Shown: in pieces, positions 1 through 5,699 of the stretch
How the letters are laid out: each line of letters starts with the position of its first letter
Position numbering within the stretch: the first letter of the stretch is position 1
DNA from: Methanocorpusculum sp.
GTDB taxonomy: Archaea; Halobacteriota; Methanomicrobia; Methanomicrobiales; Methanocorpusculaceae
DNA length: 7,310 nt
NCBI GenBank assembly: GCA_029987315.1
Contig: DALTVZ010000014.1
Coordinates: forward strand, 1 to 7,310
Reading direction: 5' to 3'
Translations under genes and position numbers: made by a program
The notes under the pieces: model-generated
Databases searched by the model: none
What the model saw: only the letters and a program-made list of their open reading frames with translations
Told to the model about the DNA's origin: nothing

Positions 1-423
1 GACAAACTCCGTGTCACCGTTTTCCCCAAAGGTGCAGGCTCGGAAAACATGTCCCAGATCAAAATGATGCTCCCCTCAGAGGTTGAAAAGATCCCGGACT
101 TTGTCACCTCAGTCGTGAAGGATGCGGGATCTCGCCCCTGCCCACCCGTCATCGTCGGGGTCGGGATCGGCGGAACATTCGACTCCGCCGCATCCTTTGC
201 AAAAGAGGCACTCCTCTTACCGATAAATCACATGACCCCCTATGAACAGGAGATCTGCGACAAAATTAACCGGCTTGGGATAGGTGCCATGGGGCTTGGC
301 GGCGACACAACCTGTCTTGCCGTCAAAGTAAAAGAGGGAGCCTGTCACACGGCCTCACTCCCGGTCGCGGTAAATATCCAGTGCTGGTGTTCCAGACGCG
401 GCATTGTTGAGGTGGATGTATGA
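1..423 (+). CDS. Fumarate hydratase, class I, alpha subunit (5'-truncated by window edge)
   Basis: This is the C-terminal 140 residues of the alpha subunit of a two-subunit, oxygen-sensitive [4Fe-4S] fumarase, which reversibly hydrates fumarate to malate in the cytoplasm. The frame is open from base 1, so the gene starts outside the window; the first internal ATG (49) falls inside the family motif KGAGSENMS and is not the start. Other family signatures are GVGIGGTFDSAASFAKEALL, GLGGDTTCLAVKVKE and HTASLPVAVNIQCW. The Cys codon at 382-384 (in NIQCW) is a candidate cluster ligand by family analogy. The TGA stop overlaps the ATG of the beta subunit gene (ATGA), as expected for a co-translated pair. 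In methanogens the enzyme serves the incomplete TCA cycle that makes biosynthetic precursors. L(+)-tartrate dehydratase is a close relative and cannot be excluded by eye, but fumarase is the more likely call. Confidence 0.93.
   Translation, partial: DKLRVTVFPKGAGSENMSQIKMMLPSEVEKIPDFVTSVVKDAGSRPCPPVIVGVGIGGTFDSAASFAKEALLLPINHMTPYEQEICDKINRLGIGAMGLGGDTTCLAVKVKEGACHTASLPVAVNIQCWCSRRGIVEVDV
409..414 (+). promoter_or_regulatory. Shine-Dalgarno site of the fumarase beta gene
   Basis: GAGGTG lies five bases before the ATG at 420 and matches the archaeal 16S anti-SD. It sits inside the end of the alpha gene and supports the overlapping start. Confidence 0.6.
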
Positions 424-923
424 TCCGGCTTCAAACCCCGCTTGGTGACGAGGTCCTCGACCTTCACGCAGGTGACCGCGTGCTCCTTTCCGGCACCATC
501 TATACTGCACGGGATGAAGCACACTTAAAGATCCAGGAGGAGGGATTTCCCTTCGATCCAAAAGGTGCCGTGATCTATCACTGCGGCCCGGTCATCGACG
601 AGGCACAAAAAAAAGTAGTTGCCGCAGGACCAACAACATCGGCACGGATGAACGATCTCACAAAACACATGCTTGATTCCGGTGTCCGGGGCTTGATCGG
701 GAAAGGCGGCATGTCCGCGAAGGTCCGGGACGAACTCCGCGGCCGTGCAGTGTATTTTGCCTTCACCGGAGGATGCGCCGCTCTTGCCGCATCCTGCATG
801 GAGCTTGCCGGCTGCCATTATCCGGAGTTAGGCATGGCCGAAGGGATCTGGGAGATCAAACTCACCGATCTGCCGGTGGTTGTCGGGATCGATGCACATG
901 GCAACGATCTGTTTGTACGATAA
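420..923 (+). CDS. Fumarate hydratase, class I, beta subunit
   Basis: Complete 167-residue beta subunit of the two-subunit class I fumarase (C-terminal domain of single-chain bacterial fumarases); a normal length for the separate subunit. Seen in the sequence: the opening strand region with GDRVLLSGTIYTARDEAHLK, then YHCGPVIDE, AAGPTTSARM, IGKGGMSAKVRDEL and FTGGCAALAASC, all typical of this subunit, which contributes active-site residues at the interface with alpha. The start at 420 is set by a GAGGTG site five bases upstream and by the ATGA overlap with the alpha gene. Some families of this fold act on tartrate, so substrate assignment rests on overall similarity. The stop codon at 921-923 is one base from the stop of the convergent DUF92 gene, leaving no room for a separate terminator. 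Confidence 0.93.
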   Translation: MIRLQTPLGDEVLDLHAGDRVLLSGTIYTARDEAHLKIQEEGFPFDPKGAVIYHCGPVIDEAQKKVVAAGPTTSARMNDLTKHMLDSGVRGLIGKGGMSAKVRDELRGRAVYFAFTGGCAALAASCMELAGCHYPELGMAEGIWEIKLTDLPVVVGIDAHGNDLFVR

Positions 924-924
924 C

Positions 925-2142
925 TCAGATGAGACCAACGGCTCTTAAAGCCAGGCAGACGAGCATAGCAAAGCCCCCGCCCGAGATCGTGGCGAGAAGA
1001 TTGGTTCCTGAATTCCCAATAAACCCCTTATTTTCGATCAAAGCACCGTAGAGACTGTCCAGATTCGTTCCAATAAATCCTGCGACCACGCCGATGATGC
1101 AGACATACCAGGGAGCCACGCCCAGAAGGAACGCCAGTATACAAATGAGCGATGCGCCAAACAGGCTCGCAAATTCCCCGGTCGAGGTAACACCGCCGTT
1201 TGTTCCGGGCCGAACCGGTCGCATAGTTGTTATCATACGCGGTGTTCCTCCGGTCACGCCGATCTCGCTTGCAAGTGTATCTCCTGCCGCAGTTGCGACT
1301 GAACCAAGGAACAGAGCAATGAAGATGACGTCACCGGTGATCCCATACAGGATCGACCCAACGACCCCGACACCCACATTTGCAAATGCATTCATATATC
1401 CTCGGCGGCCTTTTTTTGCCTCGGCAACACCGAGGAACTCCTTTTCCGCATACCGGAACTTGGTGAAGAAGGATCCGAGGATGAAGAACAGCATCACAAT
1501 GAAGAACCAGTTCACACCGGCAAAGGTGATGAGGATCACGCCAAAGAGAACCGCTGCAAAGACCCCGCTCATGTCGATCGTCTTTGCCCGGTAGGCAAAG
1601 TAGCCAAATGCAGCACATAACACAACCGCGAAGACAAGGGTCTGATAATCTACAAAAAACTTCAGATCCTCGAAAAGCGTTATGGTCATGGCGACCCCAA
1701 GCAGGCTGATCATCGCCCCGTCCTCCCGGTCTTTTAGGATGCTTCGAAGCATCAGGAGAACAATAACCGCGATTATGCCCACAAGCGGCAGGAACTCGTT
1801 TGTGTAGAGCATAGTTCCAAAAAGTGCCGCAGAGGTACCTATTGTATAAAGAGATGCCGGATACCTGGCAGTTTTGAAGAGTTTGAGCAGAAACCCTCCC
1901 CAAAAGATCATCATCAGAGGGCCGAACAGAGCCGAGACCGGTATGAGGCTTGTGCTATATAATAGGGCAAGGATGCCCACACCGATCGCAAAATACCGGT
2001 TTTTGTTCACAAAATAGAGAACTGCGGCAAAGGCAACTACGATCAGGCCGAGAGTTGGAATATACGGGGAGCCGAGCATCAAAGCTGTGACAACAAGAGC
2101 AAAAATGAGGCAACGAATCCTTGTATCCATAGATGATTGCAT
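925..2142 (-). CDS. DUF92 (TIGR00297 type) polytopic membrane protein; possible prenyl-phosphate kinase
   Basis: A 405-residue integral membrane protein with about ten or more hydrophobic segments. The N-terminal ~185 residues are mostly membrane segments without a motif I recognise. The C-terminal ~220 residues carry DUF92 signatures: GSFFTKFRYAEK (223-234), KKGRRGYMNAFANVG (243-257), SVATAAGDTLASEIG (281-295), RPGTNGGVTSTGEFAS (311-326), GTNLDSLYGA (358-367) and NSGTNLLAT (377-385). Plant VTE6, a DUF92 member, phosphorylates phytyl-phosphate to the diphosphate; by inference the archaeal protein may convert an isoprenyl phosphate to a diphosphate, for example in lipid salvage, but this is unproven here. 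No Shine-Dalgarno site is visible before the ATG at 2142 or before a second in-frame ATG at 2130. An AT-rich box (2161-2171, minus strand) about 24 bases upstream would suit a leaderless transcript. It follows the DUF362 gene by 53 bp. Confidence 0.85.
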   Translation of the reverse strand: MQSSMDTRIRCLIFALVVTALMLGSPYIPTLGLIVVAFAAVLYFVNKNRYFAIGVGILALLYSTSLIPVSALFGPLMMIFWGGFLLKLFKTARYPASLYTIGTSAALFGTMLYTNEFLPLVGIIAVIVLLMLRSILKDREDGAMISLLGVAMTITLFEDLKFFVDYQTLVFAVVLCAAFGYFAYRAKTIDMSGVFAAVLFGVILITFAGVNWFFIVMLFFILGSFFTKFRYAEKEFLGVAEAKKGRRGYMNAFANVGVGVVGSILYGITGDVIFIALFLGSVATAAGDTLASEIGVTGGTPRMITTMRPVRPGTNGGVTSTGEFASLFGASLICILAFLLGVAPWYVCIIGVVAGFIGTNLDSLYGALIENKGFIGNSGTNLLATISGGGFAMLVCLALRAVGLI

Positions 2143-2180
2143 AATTTATTTTAGAGAGTGATAAGATTATGCGTTTAAGA

Positions 2181-2195
2181 TTTGAAAAAAAGAGA
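2181..2195 (-). terminator. T-rich tract after the DUF362 gene
   Basis: On the minus strand, immediately after the TAA at 2196, the sequence reads TCTCTTTTTTTC. A U-rich tract of this kind is enough for archaeal intrinsic termination. No hairpin is apparent. It may separate DUF362 from DUF92 transcripts, fully or partly. Confidence 0.35.
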
Positions 2196-3299
2196 TTAGA
2201 CCTCAATCAGACGATACTCGCCACGCCCAATACCCATCTCTTCTGCGTACGAGATCTGCAGTTCCGGGTTCGTTCCAGGCCAGACACGAGTGAATTTTTC
2301 TTCACCCGGCTGATGATGATCGGGGAGAAGGCTGCCATAAATCCCCTCCTGTTCATTCACGAGGTCAAAGCAGGCTTTGTCGAGTGCGACCGGATCTCTC
2401 GATGCAAGGATGCCGATATCTGGAACGATCGGGATGTCGTTCCACGGCGTACAATCACAATGCGGGGTGATGTTCGTCAGGAAGTTGATGTAGAATGCTT
2501 TGCCGGTTTTATTTCCGATCGCGCCCGCCGCATATTCGATCATTCGTTCAACAAATATGACCCCGTCGTCCTGCCAGTCGAGATCGATCGCATGTTCCGG
2601 GCAGGTGTTCATACACATCAGACAACCGATGCAGCGGTCAAGATCTATGGCAACCGATTTACCCTCGATGCTGATGCAAAACTCAGGGCAGGCATTTATA
2701 CAGGCCCCGCAGATCACACACTCCTCCTCCAGGATCCTCGGGCGTGTCGTGTGCTGCTCACGTTTTCCCTCGTTGGATGCGCAGCCCATCCCTAAATTTT
2801 TCAGGGCCCCGCCAAATCCTGCGGCCTCATGTCCTTTAAAATGGGAGACGACGACCAGACTGTCTGCCGAGACGATGTCGGAGGCGATCTTGACCGAGTC
2901 AAAATGTTTTCCGTACACATCCCTCTGGTTGAAACACTGACCCCGAAGTCCATCGGCGATGATCACCGGGCAATCGAAGACCGGATAGCAGAACCCATGC
3001 ATTGCCGCGGTCTTTGCATGGTCAACGGAGTTTCTCCGCCCTCCAAGGTAGAGGGTATTGGTGTCGGTAAGAAAAGGTTTTGCGCCGATTTTTTCTATCT
3101 CTTTTACGATTTCTGCGACATGGATCGGGCTTACGAACGCATCATTCCCGATCTCACCGAAATGAACTTTGACCGCGGTCAGATCACCCGGATCCACCAT
3201 ATTTTCAAGGCCTGCCGCCAAGCAGAGTGCCTTGATCTTATTTCCGGTGTTTCGGTTCTGTGATCGTGCTCCTGCCCGGGCGATAAAGACTTCTTCCAT
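2196..3299 (-). CDS. DUF362 protein with inserted 2[4Fe-4S] ferredoxin domain
   Basis: A 367-residue soluble iron-sulfur protein of unknown biochemical role. DUF362 sequence runs from about residue 35 (GDLTAVKVHFGE) to 185 (SHFKGHEAAGFGGALKNLGMG) and resumes at about 268-312 with FLTNITPHCDC and PDIGILASRDPVALDKA. Between them sits a ferredoxin unit: C194-x2-C197-x2-C200-x3-C204-P and C223-x2-C226-x2-C229-x3-C233-P, enough ligands for two [4Fe-4S] clusters. H280, C281 and C283 form a further conserved HCDC element that might bind metal (inference). There is no signal peptide or membrane segment. The ATG at 3299 lacks a Shine-Dalgarno site; ACATATCT about 28 bases upstream suggests a leaderless mRNA. 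The gene leads a leftward pair with DUF92 and is divergent from dapA. Family members are common in anaerobes; an electron-transfer or metal-related function is plausible but unknown. Confidence 0.88.
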   Translation of the reverse strand: MEEVFIARAGARSQNRNTGNKIKALCLAAGLENMVDPGDLTAVKVHFGEIGNDAFVSPIHVAEIVKEIEKIGAKPFLTDTNTLYLGGRRNSVDHAKTAAMHGFCYPVFDCPVIIADGLRGQCFNQRDVYGKHFDSVKIASDIVSADSLVVVSHFKGHEAAGFGGALKNLGMGCASNEGKREQHTTRPRILEEECVICGACINACPEFCISIEGKSVAIDLDRCIGCLMCMNTCPEHAIDLDWQDDGVIFVERMIEYAAGAIGNKTGKAFYINFLTNITPHCDCTPWNDIPIVPDIGILASRDPVALDKACFDLVNEQEGIYGSLLPDHHQPGEEKFTRVWPGTNPELQISYAEEMGIGRGEYRLIEV

Positions 3300-3323
3300 T
3301 CATGATAGATTGAGCGTGAAACA

Positions 3324-3331
3324 AGATATGT
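3324..3331 (-). promoter_or_regulatory. Possible TATA box of the DUF362 gene
   Basis: ACATATCT on the minus strand is centred about 28 bases upstream of the ATG at 3299. That is the spacing expected between an archaeal TATA box and a start site at or next to the initiation codon, and it fits the lack of a Shine-Dalgarno site. The match to the TATA consensus is only moderate. Confidence 0.25.
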
Positions 3332-3414
3332 TTTCGTGCAGATTGGGTTTGCCTCAGACGAGCAAGGCTTTGTCTTGTGACTGTGGTATTACTCATCACA
3401 CAGAATTCATGAAA

Positions 3415-3434
3415 AACCACAGAAACACGGAAAG
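3415..3434 (+). repeat. Degenerate decamer pair of the AACCACAGAA type
   Basis: Two ten-base units, AACCACAGAA and ACACGGAAAG, lie in tandem just left of the long inverted repeat. They resemble the AACCGCGAAT-type decamers inside the inverted repeat with G-to-A changes, so may be an older or related copy. The surrounding stretch 3300-3453 holds no gene I can support. Confidence 0.35.
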
Positions 3435-3474
3435 TAAAATAATTCGGTTGTGTTGGACACATGGGATTATTTAA

Positions 3475-3504
3475 CCGCGAATCTCCGCGAATAAACGCGA
3501 ATCG
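3475..3504 (+). repeat. Three tandem decamers with CGCGAAT core (left arm)
   Basis: CCGCGAATCT, CCGCGAATAA and ACGCGAATCG follow each other with an exact ten-base period, about one helical turn. The mirrored set lies at 3839-3868 in the right arm. The spacing places each unit on the same helix face, which would suit protein binding, but no factor can be named. Confidence 0.7.
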
Positions 3505-3584
3505 CATTTTTCTTGCGCCGTCGTGCTCTGCTCCGGCTCATCGCCTACGCAAGAATCGCACGCCGTCTGGAAAAATACTATAGG

Positions 3585-3606
3585 AAAAACCGGCGTGCCG
3601 GTTTTT
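3585..3606. repeat. Terminator-like palindrome at inner end of left arm
   Basis: AAAAACCGGC at 3585-3594 and GCCGGTTTTT at 3597-3606 form a ten-base palindrome around GT. A GC core with a T-run on each strand resembles a bidirectional intrinsic terminator. It would stop transcripts entering or leaving the centre of the element. Confidence 0.55.
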
Positions 3607-3627
3607 CTATTCGTCTAACCCATCAAA

Positions 3628-3690
3628 CTCACCCATCTGGCATTATGTTTTCAAACCAAGTAATTCTAAGATCAAGGTGTAATGGGTGAG
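3628..3690. repeat. Short inverted repeat within the element centre
   Basis: CTCACCCAT (3628-3636) and ATGGGTGAG (3682-3690) are exact reverse complements, nine bases each, enclosing 45 bases. They give the centre its own potential stem inside the larger palindrome. A separate ten-base palindrome, CACTCGAGTG, lies at 3710-3719. Neither matches an RNA family I recognise. Confidence 0.5.
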
Positions 3691-3736
3691 ATTAAAAACA
3701 AGTTGTCTCCACTCGAGTGAGATATTCAAGCTATAG

Positions 3737-3758
3737 AAAAACCGGCACGCCGGTTTTT
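3737..3758. repeat. Terminator-like palindrome at inner end of right arm
   Basis: AAAAACCGGC at 3737-3746 and GCCGGTTTTT at 3749-3758 form the mirror of the left-arm hairpin around AC, with a T-run on each strand. Both copies keep the stem intact although bases immediately outside it (3581-3582 versus 3761-3762) differ, hinting that the hairpin is conserved. Confidence 0.55.
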
Positions 3759-3868
3759 CCGGTAGCATTTTTCCAGACGGCGTGCGATTCTTGCGTAGGC
3801 GATAAGCCGGAGCAGAGCACGACGGCACAAGAAAAATGCGATTCGCGTTTATTCGCGGAGATTCGCGG

Positions 3869-3876
3869 TTAAATTA
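3869..3876 (+). promoter_or_regulatory. TATA-like box at outer end of right arm (candidate dapA promoter)
   Basis: TTAAATTA reads outward toward dapA; the mirrored left-arm site reads TTAAATAA toward the DUF362 gene (3466-3473, minus strand). Used as a TATA box it would start transcripts near 3897-3900, a leader of about 90 bases for dapA. A rival AT-rich box, TGATAAAAAA, lies at 3912-3921 outside the element. Confidence 0.25.
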
Positions 3877-3987
3877 TCTCATGTGTCCACCCACTCACTC
3901 AAAAAATCAGTTGATAAAAAAGAGATGGGCACCCGCACACCGAACACGCAAAATACATCATCTTGTTCAACCAAAAGGTATTGTACT

Positions 3988-4881
3988 ATGTTTGAAGGTG
4001 TAATTCCTGCACTCATCACACCGTTCAATGACGACGCGTCTCAATCGCTCGACATTGATGGTTTGAGAAACTGCATCGAGCATGTAATCCGTGGAGGAGT
4101 TCACGGACTTCTCGCATGCGGTTCGACAGGTGAAGCGGCAACAATGACACATGCCGAGCACATCCGTGTCATTGAAGAAACCGTATCTGCCGCGAGTAAC
4201 CGTATCCCTGCCCTCGCAGGAACCGGTTCCAACAACACTGAAGAGGCACTTATGATGACACGGGCCGCAAAAAGTACCGGAGCAGATGGCGTACTTCTCA
4301 TCAGCCCGTACTACAACAAGCCGAATCGGTCAGGTCTCCTGAAACACTATAAAAAGGTCGCAGACATCGGTCTTCCTGTGATCGTGTACAACATCCCCGG
4401 ACGAACCGGTCAGAACCTTCCAGCCGATCTGATCATCGAGATGGTCAAGACCATGCCAAACGTTGTCGCTGTAAAAGAGGCCAGCGGAAACGTTGACCAG
4501 ATGATGGCGATCATCCACGGAACGCAGGATCTTGAGCGCGAACATCCCTTCATCCTCACTTCAGGCGACGACTCCCTTACACTTCCGGTCCTTTCGGTCG
4601 GAGGTCAGGGATGTATCTCAGTAACAGCAAACATCGAACCAAGACGTATGGTCCAGATGTACGATCTGTTCAGAAAATGCGATACCCAAGCAGCCATGAA
4701 GAAGCACTATGAACTCATGGAGCTTTCCAAGGCGCTCTTTATGGAAGTGAACCCGGTACCGGTGAAGCGTGCAGCAGAGATCCGCGGCCTGATAAAATCA
4801 GGAAATGTCAGACTCCCCTTAGACTCACTCGGCGAACAAAACACAGCAGTGCTTCGGGAGGTGCTTTCCCACTATGTCTAA
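3988..4881 (+). CDS. dapA: 4-hydroxy-tetrahydrodipicolinate synthase
   Basis: A 297-residue cytoplasmic enzyme that condenses pyruvate with aspartate semialdehyde, the first committed step of diaminopimelate/lysine synthesis. It is a TIM-barrel of the DHDPS/N-acetylneuraminate lyase family. Visible motifs are GSTGEA (45-50, the GTTGE loop with Ser for the first Thr), SPYYNKP (106-112), [11 protein letters not shown] with catalytic Y134 and R139, and VAVKEASG with Schiff-base K163. Y109 would complete the proton relay. The ATG at 3988 gives the normal family length and begins [13 protein letters not shown], with AGGT eight bases upstream. The frame also opens at GTG 3883, but those 35 extra residues are low-complexity polar sequence starting in the inverted repeat. 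dapB overlaps its end by 8 bp. Related aldolases such as KDG aldolase share the fold; the dapB neighbour settles the assignment. Confidence 0.95.
   Translation: MFEGVIPALITPFNDDASQSLDIDGLRNCIEHVIRGGVHGLLACGSTGEAATMTHAEHIRVIEETVSAASNRIPALAGTGSNNTEEALMMTRAAKSTGADGVLLISPYYNKPNRSGLLKHYKKVADIGLPVIVYNIPGRTGQNLPADLIIEMVKTMPNVVAVKEASGNVDQMMAIIHGTQDLEREHPFILTSGDDSLTLPVLSVGGQGCISVTANIEPRRMVQMYDLFRKCDTQAAMKKHYELMELSKALFMEVNPVPVKRAAEIRGLIKSGNVRLPLDSLGEQNTAVLREVLSHYV
4857..4863 (+). promoter_or_regulatory. Strong Shine-Dalgarno site of dapB
   Basis: GGAGGTG, a full match to the archaeal anti-SD core, lies ten bases before the dapB ATG at 4874 and inside the dapA coding sequence. It fixes the dapB start. 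Confidence 0.75.
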
Positions 4882-5629
4882 GGTCATCATCTGCGGAGCA
4901 TTCGGCAGGATGGGCACCACGATCGCAAATATGGTGATCGAAAACCCGGATCTGGAGTTTGTCGGCGGCGTGGATCTTCGGGAAGGTACGGTCCTTGGTA
5001 AACCCGTCGTCTCATCAGAAAATCTTGCATCATTCATCGACAGGGTCAAACCCGATGTGATGATCGATTTCACCGTTGCGGCCGCAACGATGATAAATGC
5101 AAAGATAGCGGCGAAAAAAGGCGTGGCTTTAGTGATCGGCACCACCGGTTTCACTCCTGAACAGGATGCTGAACTTCTCGATGCCATCAAAAACGTCCCT
5201 GTCGTTAAAACGACCAACTTCAGTGTTGGTGTAAACATCTTCTGGGAGCTTGTGCGCGACGCGGCGTCAAGACTTGGGGATTATGACATCGAGGTGATCG
5301 AGGCACACCATCGGCATAAGAAGGATGCACCAAGTGGGACGGCAAAGACGATCCTAAAAGTCATCCAGGATGAGATCGGCAAACGTGACGTGATGTACGG
5401 ACGTGAAGGTATGACCGAGAGGAAAAACGAGATCGGTATGCATGTGATCCGCGGAGGAGATATTGTTGGGGATCATACGGTCCAGTTCCACCAGAACTTC
5501 GAGACGATCGAATTGACTCATCGTGCCTATGACCGATCCGTGTTTGCCCGGGGAGCAGTTCGTGCTGCTTCATGGGCGCCTAACGCGGCTCCGGGTCTAT
5601 ACACCATGAAAGAGGTCCTCGGGTTATAA
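4874..5629 (+). CDS. dapB: 4-hydroxy-tetrahydrodipicolinate reductase
   Basis: A 251-residue NAD(P)H-dependent cytoplasmic reductase that takes the DapA product to tetrahydrodipicolinate. The N-terminal Rossmann domain starts with [11 protein letters not shown] (4-14, the GxxGxxG nucleotide loop), continues with IDFT (64-67) and GTTGF (89-93). The catalytic and substrate-binding signature [15 protein letters not shown] spans 143-157; H145 and K149 correspond to the general acid pair known in the E. coli enzyme. NFSVGVN (115-121) is the usual hinge region, and the C-terminal [11 protein letters not shown] is typical. Length is slightly below the bacterial ~270, as is common. The start lies in the last codons of dapA with a strong upstream Shine-Dalgarno site, so the two are almost certainly one transcript and coupled. 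Methanogens usually continue from here by the DapL aminotransferase route; no such gene is in view. Confidence 0.96.
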   Translation: MSKVIICGAFGRMGTTIANMVIENPDLEFVGGVDLREGTVLGKPVVSSENLASFIDRVKPDVMIDFTVAAATMINAKIAAKKGVALVIGTTGFTPEQDAELLDAIKNVPVVKTTNFSVGVNIFWELVRDAASRLGDYDIEVIEAHHRHKKDAPSGTAKTILKVIQDEIGKRDVMYGREGMTERKNEIGMHVIRGGDIVGDHTVQFHQNFETIELTHRAYDRSVFARGAVRAASWAPNAAPGLYTMKEVLGL

Positions 5630-5684
5630 ATCCCGACGATTCGAAATGTTTTTCCCCTGCAAATAAGAAATATTCTAGTCATAC

Positions 5685-5689
5685 GAGGT
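5685..5689 (+). promoter_or_regulatory. Shine-Dalgarno site of the ferredoxin gene
   Basis: GAGGT lies ten bases before the ATG at 5700. It supports this small reading frame as a translated gene. Confidence 0.6.
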
Positions 5690-5699
5690 AAGTATAAAA

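Larger units (their letters stand above)
3454..3610 (+). repeat. Left arm of long inverted repeat
   Basis: Begins TGGACACATG and runs through CGCGAAT decamers, a GC-rich middle (GCCGTCGTGCTCTGCTCCGG) and an inner hairpin, ending GTTTTTCTAT. It is the reverse complement of 3733-3889 at 150 of 157 positions. Symmetry ends sharply at both limits. Confidence 0.95.
3454..3889. mobile_element. 436-bp palindromic (fold-back or MITE-like) intergenic element
   Basis: The segment consists of two 157-bp arms in inverted orientation (3454-3610 and 3733-3889) flanking a 122-bp centre (3611-3732). Pairing base n with base 7343-n gives 150 matches and 7 mismatches (left positions 3464, 3468, 3516, 3539, 3577, 3581, 3582) with no gaps. 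No credible protein is encoded: the only sizeable reading frame runs through both the right arm and the centre and looks like nothing known. Each arm has ten-base CGCGAAT-type repeats near its outer end and a short terminator-like palindrome at its inner end. I see no clear target-site duplication outside the arms. It occupies most of the 688-bp gap between divergent genes. A non-autonomous mobile element is the best guess; a structured RNA locus is an alternative. Confidence 0.6.
3733..3889 (-). repeat. Right arm of long inverted repeat
   Basis: Reverse-complement partner of 3454-3610. Its outer end reaches ATGTGTCCA, 98 bases before the dapA start, so dapA's upstream region partly lies in this arm. 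A GTG codon at 3883 in the arm opens an in-frame extension of dapA that I do not accept as the start. Confidence 0.95.

Noticed and set aside
1331..1903. 190-residue minus-strand frame rich in Cys inside the DUF92 gene
   Set aside because: It is an alternative frame of DUF92; the Cys residues have no regular spacing, and the DUF92 frame carries the family motifs.
2169..2795. 208-residue plus-strand frame opposite the DUF362 gene
   Set aside because: It is antisense to a gene with two clear CxxCxxCxxxCP motifs; its own translation shows no family features.
3238..3507. 89-residue minus-strand reading frame overlapping the DUF362 start and the left arm
   Set aside because: It overlaps the well-supported DUF362 gene out of frame and has no domain-like sequence.
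3643..3828. 61-residue minus-strand reading frame spanning the palindrome's centre and part of its right arm
   Set aside because: It has no recognisable motif or Shine-Dalgarno site, and it straddles the structural boundary of a palindrome. It is best explained as a chance frame in the element.
3454..3889. CRISPR array or integron attC-like array
   Set aside because: There is one inverted pair, not direct repeats separated by unique spacers; the ten-base direct repeats have no spacers.
3300..3987. tRNA or known riboswitch (for example a lysine riboswitch upstream of dapA)
   Set aside because: I could find no cloverleaf with a GTTCRANNC-type T-arm, and nothing matching a lysine riboswitch; the strong structure is the long palindrome itself.
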